A DNA stretch of 64,000 nucleotides from Lingula anatina (lineage: Eukaryota > Brachiopoda > Lingulata > Lingulida > Lingulidae): the NCBI RefSeq assembly GCF_001039355.2, contig NW_019773992.1:198482-262481 (forward strand). Direction: 5' to 3'. Shown here piece after piece: positions 9,830 through 21,146 of the stretch; position 1 is the stretch's first letter, and every line of letters starts with the position of its first letter. The notes beneath the pieces are model-generated. The model was not told the DNA's origin, did no database searches, and saw only the letters and a program-made list of their open reading frames with translations. The translations under genes and the position numbers were made by a program.

Positions 9830-11573
9830 GGGGACGGACGCTACATTTTTACAAGTCAATTACATTCACGTGATGAATAAAACATAATAATTGGAAAATA
9901 ATTATTTTAATAAGCATAATTTTATACACATGAATTGTACTTGCAATGAAAACCTCAAAATTTCAATCAACTGTGAGCTATTTTTTTCCAAAATGTACGG
10001 TTGCATGATGCATGGCCTCATTTCTTTTGCAAATAAAAATAAAATGTTGTGTGATTAAGATCAAATCAGGGGATTCCATCAATGATTTGAAATCTCTTAT
10101 TTTGATATGACAAAGACTTGACCATAAGAATGACACATAATAAAATACCTAAAACATGTTAAGAGTGCCAAAATTTCATGACTTGGTACGTAATACACTG
10201 AGGGACGGACGCTACACCAAAACATGTCATTTTTATATCCCCATTCCAAAACATTAACTGTATTAAAATGAATACAAACAGTTCAACAACACATTTACAA
10301 ATCAATAACAGGAGTGTATCCAGAGATATTTTCTGACAGTATTACAAATTCTCTGACATACTTTGAATAAGGGTCTCCCCCATCTCCAACTTTCTGCTTG
10401 TTTCCTTGCTTGCTATAATTCCTTTCTGTTCTAATATGCTGTTTACTCTAGGAGATCTTATTAGCCTTTCTACAATTTTAGCTTTTCTTCTCGGTGACCT
10501 CGGAAGGGCATTCTTTGCTTGTTTCAAGGTGGAGAAAGATGAAAACGGGCTTGAGTCTTTACCTTGTGGTGTTTTATCTTGTAACTGAACCCTTAGTCTC
10601 CATGCTTTACCCCTCAAGACCTGTTTCTTTTTAGCTTCACTGAGTTTCATCTTTCTGTTTCTTTCTCTTTGGGCTGAAAGTGTTTTTTCCTTCTCTCTCT
10701 TGCTTTAGCTGCTTCTGATAAAGCACTGATCTTTGTTTGTTCTCAGATTTTCTCTCTATATTTTCTCATTCTATTAGTTTCCTTTCCTCTTTCAGCTTTT
10801 GCTTATATTGGGTGATTCATTAAGTAAAGTCTCTTCTTTTCTCTTTCTTTTTTCTTTCTAAGTCTGTCCTTCTCTCTGGCAGTTTTCAAACGTTCGGGAT
10901 CTTTTTTGAGTTCTTCTCGTTGTTTTCTTTTTTTTTCAAAGCACTTTCACTTATGCCTTCCATTTCCATGGCATTTCTTTTTGTACATTGACTAAGTTTA
11001 CCCATCCCCACCAACAATAAAAACATAAATGTTGCTCCATCATTGTTCCAAGCTCAAATGCACAAATTACAACCTATTACCTTGGATAAAATATACTGTA
11101 GCTTTTTAGTCCAAACTATAACCAAGTGATGTCACTTCGTCTCATACATGTAGCAATTTAAAAGTACACAAGTGTTGTTTCACAGCAGCAAAAACAACAA
11201 CATTGTTTCATATTATAACATTGTTTTAAATGTATCCATTTATTCATTACAAGTAATGCACCAAAGCGTCAGTGACAACCTTGGCCTACATTAGACAGAT
11301 TATAATGAGTATTTACAAAATATACTTAATTAAAATCCATTTCAGCATGTGTATCCTTAATAAAGCGAAAAATACAAATTGGGGACGGGCGCTACAGGTG
11401 GGGACGGACGCTACATTTGACCACTAATCAAATGGTATGTCCACAGTGTGTCTTACTACTGGCCTTTTAGGTATATTATTTTATCATGGGTAGTGAAATG
11501 CATAAGTGCCTGAGTGTGGATTTAAAAAAAGATTAACTGCTATCCTTTTGCTACAGGGGGGACGGACGCTACA
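9830..11573 (+). repeat. Five dispersed copies of GGGACGGACGCTACA
   Basis: Copies at 9831-9845, 10202-10216, 11382-11396 (one mismatch, GGGCG), 11401-11415 and 11559-11573, all in the same orientation. The 11382 and 11401 copies are tandem. The copies at 11382, 11401 and 11559 lie 5' of the minus-strand gene, and those at 10202 and 9831 lie 3' of it. GC-rich in AT-rich surroundings. Confidence 0.85.
10342..11005 (-). pseudogene. Lysine/arginine-rich protein of unknown function (element-borne), frameshifted
   Basis: ATG at 11005-11003 gives MGKLSQCTKRNAMEMEGISE. A nine-A run near 10930 shifts the frame; one base later the reading KKDPERLKTAREKDRLRKKK follows. After a damaged basic middle, a clear frame from 10650 reads KAWRLRVQLQDKTPQGKDS, then NALPRSPRRKAKIVERLIRS, then PRVNSILEQKG, ending at 10342. 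Such K/R-rich proteins with an LPRSPxxK motif are, as far as I recall, repetitive in invertebrate genomes, which suggests a TE origin. No catalytic motif is visible. It is probably DNA- or RNA-binding by composition; this is inference. Confidence 0.45.
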
Positions 11574-12168
11574 AAATTTTGTGTTAAGATGTGATTTCAA
11601 TTTTGGATTGTTGGAATTTTCAACTAAACATGGATTTGGGCACAGTAATTTTTTTAATGTATTGAAATACCTTTAAAAACACATTTTACTGAAGAAAAGT
11701 TATTGTCAAGCATAATATTTCCTTTCAGGGGCTCCTTGAAATCAGCTATGTTAAAAACAGAAAAATCCGTAACAGAGCTCCCTTTTAACATTCAATGGCT
11801 TTTGTCTCATATGTTACACTATATTATGCCCAAATGATTTTCAAACAACATTATACCTCACAACTGATATCTTTAGTCAAACTAAATGCAATGAATTACA
11901 ATACCAAATTACATATCCACTACCTGAAATTATTACACAACTCCAGTGACCCTTCGTAACAACTAAAACCAGCTGTATTTAGGGGATTCAAATAAGTATA
12001 TTTTTGCCAATCTATGTCCGATTTTCAAAAAAAAATTTTTTAATTGCTCCGACTAAGTGCCATCTTCGAGATTGGACTAAGGGTGGGCACTAGATTGGTT
12101 TTGATAATACTTAGAGACAATGTAACATGCTCAATTTTGAAAGTGTACGTCTGATTGTGAAATAGCCG

Positions 12169-12414
12169 ATTACATGACAACACAGTACTAGTATCTCAGA
12201 TTTTAATATAATATAAAATAAACATATAAAGTATCTCTAAATAATATAAATAATAATATCTAATACATGTCCTTTTGGAATATATCTTAACTCATGGCAA
12301 AATTAGTTCTTGCAATTCTATTAACCATATAGAAATTGCTCATTTGGAAAAGAAAATTATCCTTAGTGGTTATCATCTTGTGAGCTGCTGCCCTCTTTAG
12401 GCAAAATATCTCAC
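12169..12414. other. Intron sequence, no feature seen
   Basis: AT-rich sequence between the TIR element and the V-ATPase exon. Confidence 0.4.
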
Positions 12415-12508
12415 CAGGTCCAGAGACGGCAAACACGGTCCCTATCATGGACTCCTTGTCTGCATCCTGGAGCTTTGGCAGCTTTTGCGTTCTTTCCATT
12501 CCACCAGC
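12415..12508 (-). CDS. ATP6V1A: V-type proton ATPase catalytic subunit A, first coding exon
   Basis: ATG at 12499-12497 in the context GGTGGAATGG; acceptor TTTTTCTTAG|G at 12508 and donor GGACCTG|GTGAGA at 12415. The exon reads KLPKLQDADKES then TVFAVSGP and ends one base into the next codon. Subunit A proteins of animals begin KLPKIxDEDKESxxGxVxxVSGPVV, so the match covers the whole exon, and the phase-1 split fits a Val codon after SGP. The enzyme's A subunit hydrolyses ATP in the V1 sector to drive proton pumping. Remaining exons are not visible to the left, implying a first coding intron longer than 12 kb, filled with transposons. The exon is only 28 residues, so an isolated duplicate remains possible. 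Confidence 0.7.
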
Positions 12509-12716
12509 CTAAGAAAAAAAAAAAAAAAACAGAGATGAGTATATGGTACTATGAGTAATGGTCAACTGGTCATTTTTTAGTAACATACAATTACTGATAT
12601 ACATATAAAAAGTATGTTACTTATATCAAATCGCAAAAATGTAAGCTATGGTTCAGTGATTAAGGCAACTTTTTCAATTTGACAATGAATGAATGAACAG
12701 AATGAATGAATGAACA

Positions 12717-12720
12717 AAAA

Positions 12721-12775
<55 letters not shown>

Positions 12776-12777
12776 AT
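12717..12777. repeat. (AAAT)n microsatellite
   Basis: About fifteen tetranucleotide units, preceded by a degenerate GAATGAAT run. The long Ile/Tyr/Leu/Phe minus-strand frame here is an artefact of the repeat. Confidence 0.9.
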
Positions 12778-12899
12778 GATAATGAATGTTTGTGACAATG
12801 CAACTGATAAACGAACATATATAACTTCAGATAAGGCAGTCAACAGGAACTGAAACTAGATCTGTCTAGCTGTATATATGATAAAAGTATTACCTTCCC

Positions 12900-14278
12900 C
12901 CCCCCCCCACTCCCCCAGCACCCTCATTATAATAAATATTGCTATTTCATCTATCTACACAACATGTACCCGTTAATACCAACTCTCATGATCTTCACAT
13001 TATCAACTTCAAATGTCATAAATCTATCCTATTCTACCATGACAGTTTACACATACAATGTCACATGTACCAACCATGGCTGTCAGGCAATAAACAAAAT
13101 AAATCATTACGAAAAACACTGAGCAAAAGAACTGGGGTGAATTACTGGCATAAAACTCCCCATGAAATAAATTTTCATGCCCGTAGCCACTTTTTCATTT
13201 TTTTTTTTTTTTTTTGAAAAAGCAGATCTTTTACCAGATACCTTTTGTGTACCTAAATCAAGTTTACCTAAGCCAGACCTTTCCCTGTCAAAAAGGGTGG
13301 TTTGTTCAAAACCCCTTAGCCTCCCTGGATATGGGTATGATTTTTATTAATTTTTTCACACTTCTTCCTTCATGCCCTACATAAAATGTTTCAAAAATTA
13401 CCCAAATTACTGTATTCAATCATATTTTCAGACAAGTTGCTGAATTTCTCTTGTGATTTATTTTATGTATATGTATATACAGTATATATGTAATTGAACT
13501 CTTATGGAGCTAATATGTTTTCTACATAGCTGACAATAACCATACATATGGTTGCTGGGGCATTGTACAACAAACAAATAAAGGATCCAAACTGACCACC
13601 TGATAAACAACTAGGAATTATAATACAATAATAACAGAAACTAAAAACATACTGAAGGCGCTGCGACTTGTCATTTTCCTGCATGTACATTTAAAGAATA
13701 TTTGGTACAAGAAGTAATTAATAATGACAGCATTCTTTAATTTATATGGCATATCCCATCCCCTTTTTCTCAAAAGGTGAGTTGAGCAATCAGAGAAACC
13801 ATACTCTACACCATGACCTAAGTCTGGTAATGCTAATATGAAGATGTCCCTTTAATTTTAAAGACCTCAGAGAAAAGTCATGACTTGAGGGGAAACAGTA
13901 CCAGTACGTCTGTCTGTTATTGTGTGTTAATTCCGTACTAAATAGCATTCTAATAAGCACATATATCGAAAAAGCTCAAAAAGACCATTGAGCAATATCA
14001 ATTAAAAAAGAAGATCTCTCTTTTCGATGGAAATTAAAGGAATATCGATCTAAATAGTTGGTCTCGTGACCGACCATGACCAAGGATGACAAGCCGGTGA
14101 AATCGACAAGGCCTCGGTCTATCCAGTTTTTCTCAAATTCAACGGAATAACAGTGCTGTTTTTCCTACATATAATTTCTACAAGTATAACGCTTAGTTAT
14201 GCACGACTCTGACAAGAAACAGTGACTGAGTTTTGCTTAATTTTAAAGAACAATCTACTTAAACAGTTCCACACTCAC
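12900..14278. other. Intron/intergenic sequence between V-ATPase exons, no gene seen
   Basis: Contains a C-run at 12897-12909 and a T-run near 13198-13215. No supported coding exon. Confidence 0.45.
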
Positions 14279-14345
14279 CATCTTTCAGAAGGTCATATGA
14301 TTTCGAGGTCAGTCTCGCGCAATGACGTATGTCCGGTTTAATTTT
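14279..14345 (-). other. ATP6V1A: Putative 5' untranslated exon of the V-ATPase A gene
   Basis: A strong donor, AAGATG|GTGAGTGTGG, lies on the minus strand with the exon ending at 14279. It could splice to the acceptor at 12508. The exon start is not defined. Inference from splice signal and position only. Confidence 0.4.
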
Positions 14346-14418
14346 TATTTCCGGTTTGAAATAAGCATGATGTGTCGCTAAATGAATCTCCCAAGAAAAA
14401 CTGTACAAGAACAAGACA
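14300..14418. promoter_or_regulatory. Candidate divergent promoter of HSPA13 and V-ATPase A
   Basis: Between the putative minus-strand 5' exon and the HSPA13 start codon. Contains a CpG-bearing stretch (TCTCGCGCAATGACGTATG) with a CRE/ATF-like TGACGTA at 14323-14329, and two ETS-like CCGG(A) sites (near 14332 and 14348-14354, TTTCCGG). No TATA box seen, consistent with housekeeping promoters. Confidence 0.4.
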
Positions 14419-17400
14419 ATGAGCACAGCAATAACAATATTAGGTAAGCAGTAATATTGGGAGCACAAGGAAATATTTGTTAGATATTTCATTGGCTAGT
14501 GTAACCGTTCTTAAAAGCACCGGTTAGCAGGTTACATGAAAGCTGTAAGCAGCTCATTTTAATTATAATATATCCGCCTGACGCATATTCGCCATATGTT
14601 AACTTGGCAGTCGAAATTCGCAAAGTCTGTACTTCGGTTTACTTTGATAACTTTATATTTGAAAAATTTGGGATCACTTTCAAATGTTTTTTGAATGTAT
14701 GTATTTTTTAACAGCTTAGAATAGAACTTTTCCCACAACCATATGAAAGAACTCGGTTGATTTTTAATCGTAATACTAATGGTTATCAAAGTTAAGTTAT
14801 GTGGGGGCTGATCAATGTCTTTGCCATTCATATTAATTAGTTTAGTGCCAGTACTGGTGTATGTCAACTTCAAATATATAACTACAATGTATGTCAACTT
14901 CAAATATATAACTACAAGATAACAGTCTGTGATGTTAGCCTCTGGTCCTACGCCCACAGCAAGTAAAAATTTGTTTGGACCAGGAGAGTTTTCAGAAAGT
15001 GTGAATTTAGTGGTCTAACATGGCCATTAGATTTTCAAAGTTTTCAAAAAAGCCTTTGAGTTGATAAAATCTCTCATGAAACGTAACTGTTACATGATGA
15101 CTGTAAATAAAAAATAAAGAAATCAAAATTTGAAAAAATGAAATTTCGATAAAATCAAGCTCTTCTTATTACTAATATTAGCGCAATAGGGTAAAATGTC
15201 CAGACTTATTGATTTTTTTTTTTGAACTAGTGAATCCTGACATTCGGACCAGTAGATTTTAGGAAACTGGTGGTCCGAATGACCAGTAGGATGGAAAGTT
15301 TATGGCACAGACTGAGATGATATAGTGCTTAATAAGTTATGCATATTAAATGTATTAAGATATTAATCGGACCAAAAGAATTATAATTATAAAACAGTCC
15401 CTTACTAGTAAGTCAAAAGCAATATTCATACTCTCTCATCTATATGATTCAAGTATTAAACTTTTCAATTTCTACACTAAAAAATTGAGCTATGCCTGAC
15501 AGAGCTTTCAATCACATCCGTGATCTTTTTCAGTCTGATGTCATATATCAACTGTAGTTTAAAAACTATGTTAAAACTTAGTTGTCTCCATCATTCTGGT
15601 ATTTCTGTTGTCTGAAAAGCATTTTTTCTGTTCTAGGCACTTCCATACTGGCCCTCCTGCTGGCAGGATACTTTGGTCAGAAGTTCATGCCACCTCCAAA
15701 GCCAAAGATTGTAGGAATAGATTTAGGTAGGTATTTATAGTGTTACAGAGGCTGTGACAAAACAATTAACATTGGTTATCATTTCAAGAAAACCCTGGCA
15801 TTTAAGAATATCTAGAAATGTTTAATTGTGTACTGAAATATATTTTAAAGAAAAATTGTTTGGGTAGATTTTTACAGTGAACAATGCTTCAGCATTGAAA
15901 GGACGAGCAGTTTCTAATTAGTATATTTGCTGACTACAGGGCTTTTGATGTATATTTTGTAGACCATTATAAGTGTAACATTCACAGGAAAAAAAAATTT
16001 TACTGGGAATTGTTATGTAACCCTTGGTATATAAATTAACCATAAATATACCTTTGGTAAATGTGAACAATTACATGTGCAACCCCATGTCTGTTTGAAT
16101 TGGATGAGACTGAGTATCATATTAAACCTTATACCAATCACTAGTATATTCTTAAAATTAAAGATAAAATCTCGAGGTGTATGTTACACAATGGGATCTA
16201 CAGACTCATTTGAATCAGACACAAAGGCTTAGAATGCTGTACTATTATTAAAGGCACGTATTATCAGGCACGTAACAAAGATGAAATCTTAGTTGGGAGC
16301 CACACAGCTGTGAAATTAAAGGGTGCAGTTTTAAAGATAAGTTCTATCTATACTTCAGGGACCACATATTCATGTATAGGTGTGTATCATGCAGTCACTG
16401 GACAGGTGAGGGTGATACCTGACAAAGAAGACCATCTGTGTATACCAAGTGTAGTGGCATTCAGGTGAGTTGATATTTTATATGTATATTTGTATAGTTA
16501 AGGGTAGAAAAAGTAAGTGTTAATGTTTTTTTTTATTTGTCTGTAGATTTATATTTTCTACATATTGTTTATTTGTGGTCACAAAGCCAGACTAGTGGAA
16601 GTCGCAAAAAAAGTCTGGCCATAGGAAAAGACCAAGAGAATGCCCACAGTTATTTTTTCAGACTCTGTTCCCAAAGAACTTATCCCAGTCTATTTAGTGT
16701 AAGATTACACTGTAAGAAATGAATATAAGCAATAGCATACAACATTTTAAGCATAGGAAAGTTTTAGTAATAAGTGACTTAGTTCCAGCTAGCAAATTGC
16801 TTTAAACAATTTTTTTCTTCTCAGTGAGTAAACGGCTCCCATTTTCTCAAATTAGAGTTTCTCACAAAAAATTGGAGGTCAACTAAAGGACCGTAAATAA
16901 ACCTCTCTTTAATTCTGATAAAGCTACTATAAAGCTTTGTCACAAACAAAGTGTGACACAAATGTAAAATTTTATATATTAATTTAAATCAACCTGCCAT
17001 ATGTACTGAATTTAATTACACAGGATGTATACATAACTCTGTTGCATTGGCATTGTTGCATTATGATGCTTGTGACGATGTCACTCAGTGACAATCTCAT
17101 AGATATTGAGCTTCCAGTTAGTGCTTCAATAATTCTTTTGTGTGCCCTAGGTCATACTTATCATCTCAGTGTCAGTAAATCTTTTCATAGTGACCATCTT
17201 AACGTGACTATAGGCTGTCAGTAAACTTAACGTATTCAATTTCAGAGAGAAGGCCGTGGTGGTTGGTCACAGGGCAGTTGCCCAGGCCGAACACAACCCC
17301 TCCAACACCTTCTACGATGGGAAGAGATTCATAGGGAAGGCGTTCAGCACTGAAGAGCTGGCCAAAGAGGCAGGCAGGTATCAGTTCAAAGTGAGTTTTA

Positions 17401-19339
17401 TGGCAGAGTTATTAAAATGATCAAAGTTATGGACGCTTTGGGGGTAGCATTAGCAATTTTTTTCTCACAGCCAAATCACCACTTTTTTGTCAATTTTTTG
17501 TCAAAATGGTTACAATTTGACTAAAACAAGTCAAATCAAGCCCTTTTTCCTTTAGCCAATTTAAGTAATTAACGAGTGTTAGCGCTATCCCAGACACTTT
17601 TTTATGATTGCATGATTTGGATATTTTGTGAGAAATACTCGGTAGACAATAAGTCAGCAGAATATGTTATTTTGCTTTACGGATTATTCTTCGTTCTAAA
17701 GTTAGCTGTTACCATTAACCTTTCCCTTCATATTGTGGTTATGCTTAGTGTACTGATTCCGTTTTTTTAGTGGAGGAAATCATTAATTTTTCAGATACAT
17801 ATGGTGCTTATGCTTAGTGTAATGATTCCATTTTTTTTAATGGAGAAAATCATTAATATTTCAGATACATAAACACAAAATTATTAAAATTAATACACTT
17901 GTATAACATTTGTGGTGCTTTTACTATATAGCATAGAACGTTAGGGTATCCTGCTTTTCAATTTTGTTGCTACTACATGCACGCAATAGTATTTATTACC
18001 TTAATATATACAGTATCTGTAAAATGTACACTTTTCCCCACTGAAAAGATTGAGTCACAACTGTATGATTTCAGTATTTGATATTATTTGAGATGTTAGT
18101 ATAATAGCATAATACATACTTAACAATGTGGCCTCTCGGAGGCAGCTTCAGTGCAGTAAGGAAAGAAAATTATAACATTTCAGTTGGTGCCCGATGAGTA
18201 CGGCATGATAAGGTACGCCATACAGCAGAGGGACAATGTTACCATGGTGACACCAGAGTATATAGGGTCCCAGATCCTGACCACTCTAAAACAGAGCGCG
18301 GAGACCAACCTGAGCAGTCCTGTGACCAGGGCGGTCATGTCCGTACCTGCTGAGTTCGATGAGATGCAGAGGAATTACACAAGGATGGCAGCCAGGCTAG
18401 CTGGGATTGATGTCCTCAGGATCATCAACGAGCCTACAGCTGCAGCCCTGGCGTATGGTTTACACAAAAAAGAAGGTACCAATAACGTCCTGGTGGTTGA
18501 CCTGGGCGGAGGAACGCTGGACGTATCCTTGCTGAATATACAAGGAGGGATGTTTTCTACACAGGCAATGGCAGGTAATGGCAGTTTATGTAATTTGAAT
18601 ACTATCCACACTGTGGTGATCATCCAGGTGTTAACATGCCGGGGTTTGTGAAAAGGCACCAAGTTTTAGATTGATCTGATAATTATCTTAATGTACATAA
18701 GATAATGATAAAATTAATATGGGAACAAAGTGTCTGCTGTTAAATTTCCCAAATATTAGGTATTAACTGGAGTTAAAAATCTATTCAGGGAACAATCACC
18801 TTGGTGGACAGGACTTCAATCAGAGGCTTTTCAACCATTTGTTACGTCAGATAAAGCAGAAATTTGGGAGGGAACTCAAAGATCCAGAAGATCTCCAGTT
18901 GCTACGACAACAGACAGAAGACATCAAGTTAAATTTGACCAATCAGGATGCGGTATTTATTCACATCCCCTTACATTCCTTTAGGAAATCAGGTCACATG
19001 GCCTTTTACAAAGACAAAATCATGAGGGCTACATTTGAAGAATTGAATGAAGATTTATTTAAGAGAGTTTTAGATCCAGTTAAAGCTGTATTGCATACTG
19101 TAGAAATGGAACCTAGTGAAATAGATGAAATAGTCTTAGTTGGTGGTTCTACGCGCATTCCAAAAGTAAGAAAAATGATAAGAGAGTACTTTGATAAAGA
19201 TCCCAATACGTCTATAGACCCTGAGTTGGCAGTAACATATGGAGTGTCTATACAAGCAGGTATTATTGGAGGAATGTGGCCACTCACAGTGAGTGCAATT
19301 GAACTGCCATCTCGGGTCAAGAAAATTCATATACGATGA
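14419..19339 (+). CDS. HSPA13: Heat shock protein 70 family member 13 (microsomal Stch), complete, six exons
   Basis: Exons 14419-14443, 15637-15726, 16359-16464, 17246-17390, 18184-18574 and 18789-19339 all have GT-AG borders and keep phase, giving about 435 residues (human about 471). MSTAITILG plus [10 protein letters not shown] is the ER signal/anchor. ATPase motifs in order: phosphate-1 [27 protein letters not shown], connect-1 [16 protein letters not shown], phosphate-2 [30 protein letters not shown], adenosine motif [16 protein letters not shown], then [12 protein letters not shown]. The protein stops just after the ATPase domain ([15 protein letters not shown]), as HSPA13 does; there is no substrate-binding domain. 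Known role: an ER-associated Hsp70-like ATPase linked to protein import and turnover. Odd point: the variable insertion before the ...FEELNEDLF segment is much shorter than in vertebrates. Confidence 0.96.
14858..14917. repeat. 30 bp tandem duplication in HSPA13 intron 1
   Basis: TGTATGTCAACTTCAAATAT ATAACTACAA occurs twice with no mismatch, so the duplication is recent. Confidence 0.9.
15237..15282. repeat. Short inverted repeat with CATTCGGACCA arms
   Basis: CATTCGGACCA(GTAG) and TGGTCCGAATG flank about 20 bases. The GGTCCGAA core is shared with the 16-bp-period MITE at 62316, so it may be a relic. Confidence 0.5.
17741..17875. repeat. 69 bp tandem duplication in HSPA13 intron 4
   Basis: ATGCTTAGTGTA(C/A)TGATTCC through TTTCAGATACATA is repeated with a 69 bp period and several mismatches. 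Confidence 0.8.
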
Positions 19340-21050
19340 GGTATTAGTCATATGCACACATGTGCATTAATTATTTATGAGTTGTTCTAAAATATTTTCT
19401 AAGCTAGTCAGCTTTATTTAAGTGCAATATTGGCTGTTGTTTTTATCACTGGTTGGATAGCACTACAACTACTATTTTACAAAATTTTACTTAATGTTTG
19501 TAGTATGTACATCATTATTTGATGTTTAGACATCATGTACATGTAGTCTGATCACCAGTGTGGTATATGCTACTATTGCTCACGGCTCTAAACACATTGT
19601 TTAATGTCATTTGCTCCATTGTGCTATGGAGGTTAACATTGCAGTCATGATACACGGGGGAGCTTTAGTTTCCTTATATTTAATTTCATCTTCATTTTAT
19701 TGTTTATAGGTAATATAACTACGCATTAGTATCTTATTTTCTTCCACAGTATTTATCTCATCTCTTCTGGAGAACTTGTTGGGTTTGGGTGCCATCAGTT
19801 TCCTTTTCGGGAGAGCAATTTATCATAAGATTAATCAGAAGCCCATTAAATTTTCTCAACACTTATTAAGAACTCTGCAATTTGTCTGAAATAACTCTGC
19901 ATATGTGGTCATATGTAACTATGATTAGTTACACATTTGAAATGGCCTGAATTACCCGTTTCTCAGTTAGGGGGGCTCTGGCTACCTCTTGTCACATATC
20001 TGCGATGTTATCTTGAACGGGCTGAAAGTGTTTTTGTCCTTTATCAGGACTGTGACTTCATAGAAGTGGAAGACTGTGGGATCAGTAATAATCAACCAAC
20101 AAGATTTCTGTTGCCACTGAGTTTATTCTTTCACTCTCCCTGTCCCTCTGTCCCTTCTGAGAGGAAATTTTATACATAAATATCAAAGGCCTTCCTGTGT
20201 TCAAAGAGATACTTATAAGATATCTTTAAGGGCGACAACATGTCCCTTCACCTTGTGCCTAGCCAGTATTATCGACCTGTCTGTCCAGTTATAAATGCTA
20301 AATATTTGTCATGGCAGGTCATTTCTGACCCTGCCCTGTAATTACCAAAATTCACCAAATTTAACATGAAACCTTTATGGAAAAGGTTTGATACTGTAAC
20401 CTATTTGGTGCTCTCTGCTGGTTGAAAGTGAAGAGAAAAGGCTACTCATATCATTCCTTATTGCAACCTTATACATTTGCTCATGTGTAATGACAGTCAG
20501 GAGCTGGTTGTCTTACAACTGTCTGTCTGCATAGTTCTTAAAGTGGGAGAACCAGCAATCTTGGTCTCTGTGAGAACCTATAAATCACAGGTTTCTGTCC
20601 CGGTAGACTAACACGAGACACACATTCTGTAAAATATCCATGCACTGTTCTTACTTATTAACAGAAAGACTTACCTAACTTTCAACAGGACATAAAACGG
20701 CGGCTGTGCAAAAATTCTCAATCACATGTGTGCTACAAAGCACTGGTTGCAATATTAATTTATTGCTTCACTGGTGCAGATACAATATGACAATCACTCT
20801 TTATTGCTATCCATCTTCATGGATTGCTTCACAAGAAAAAATTATAATAGTATTTTCGAAACTTGTCTGATTATCTGTATGCAACGACTGAGCCTTTTGT
20901 TCTCAATCCCTGAGGTTATGCAATAACAGTTATGTAAGCCAACATTGCTATCACTCTGCATTTTTATCAATCTTCGTGAAATGTTCCAGAAGAAAAAAAT
21001 TAATTAGCATTTTTGAAGTGTCCGATTAGTTGTATGCAATGACTGAGGAG
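19340..21050. other. HSPA13 3' flank and intergenic sequence
   Basis: Presumably begins with the 3' UTR. No clear polyadenylation signal close to the stop and no further coding exon was recognised. The 80-codon frame at 19937-20179 shows no family motif. Confidence 0.4.
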
Positions 21051-21102
21051 GTTATACAATAACAGTTTTGGAAGTCCGTGCCTCTTTGTTTCTTTGTAGA
21101 TG

Positions 21103-21106
<4 letters not shown>

Positions 21107-21141
<35 letters not shown>
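21107..21141. repeat. (TA)n microsatellite after the helicase tail
   Basis: About seventeen TA units. It extends the helicase frame artificially as Tyr-Ile repeats. Confidence 0.9.

Positions 21142-21146
<5 letters not shown>

Larger units (their letters stand above)
9646..12168. mobile_element. TIR-bounded element of about 2.5 kb carrying a basic-protein gene
   Basis: A 29 bp inverted repeat with one mismatch (CGGCTATTTCACAATCAG A(T/C)GTACACTTT) lies at 9646-9674 and 12140-12168. The interior holds a minus-strand basic-protein gene and five copies of a 15-mer. The GGCTATTTCAC terminus resembles Harbinger ends nearby, but I see no clear 3 bp duplication and no DDE domain, so the superfamily is not assigned. 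It may be non-autonomous. Confidence 0.65.

Noticed and set aside
12646-12843. Minus-strand frame with repeated YLFI units
   Set aside because: Translation of the (AAAT)n repeat.
14559-14957. 132-codon minus-strand frame
   Set aside because: Lies in HSPA13 intron 1, includes a 30 bp tandem duplication ([10 protein letters not shown] repeated), no family motif.
18375-19357. Minus-strand frames opposite HSPA13
   Set aside because: Antisense shadows of well-supported HSPA13 exons.
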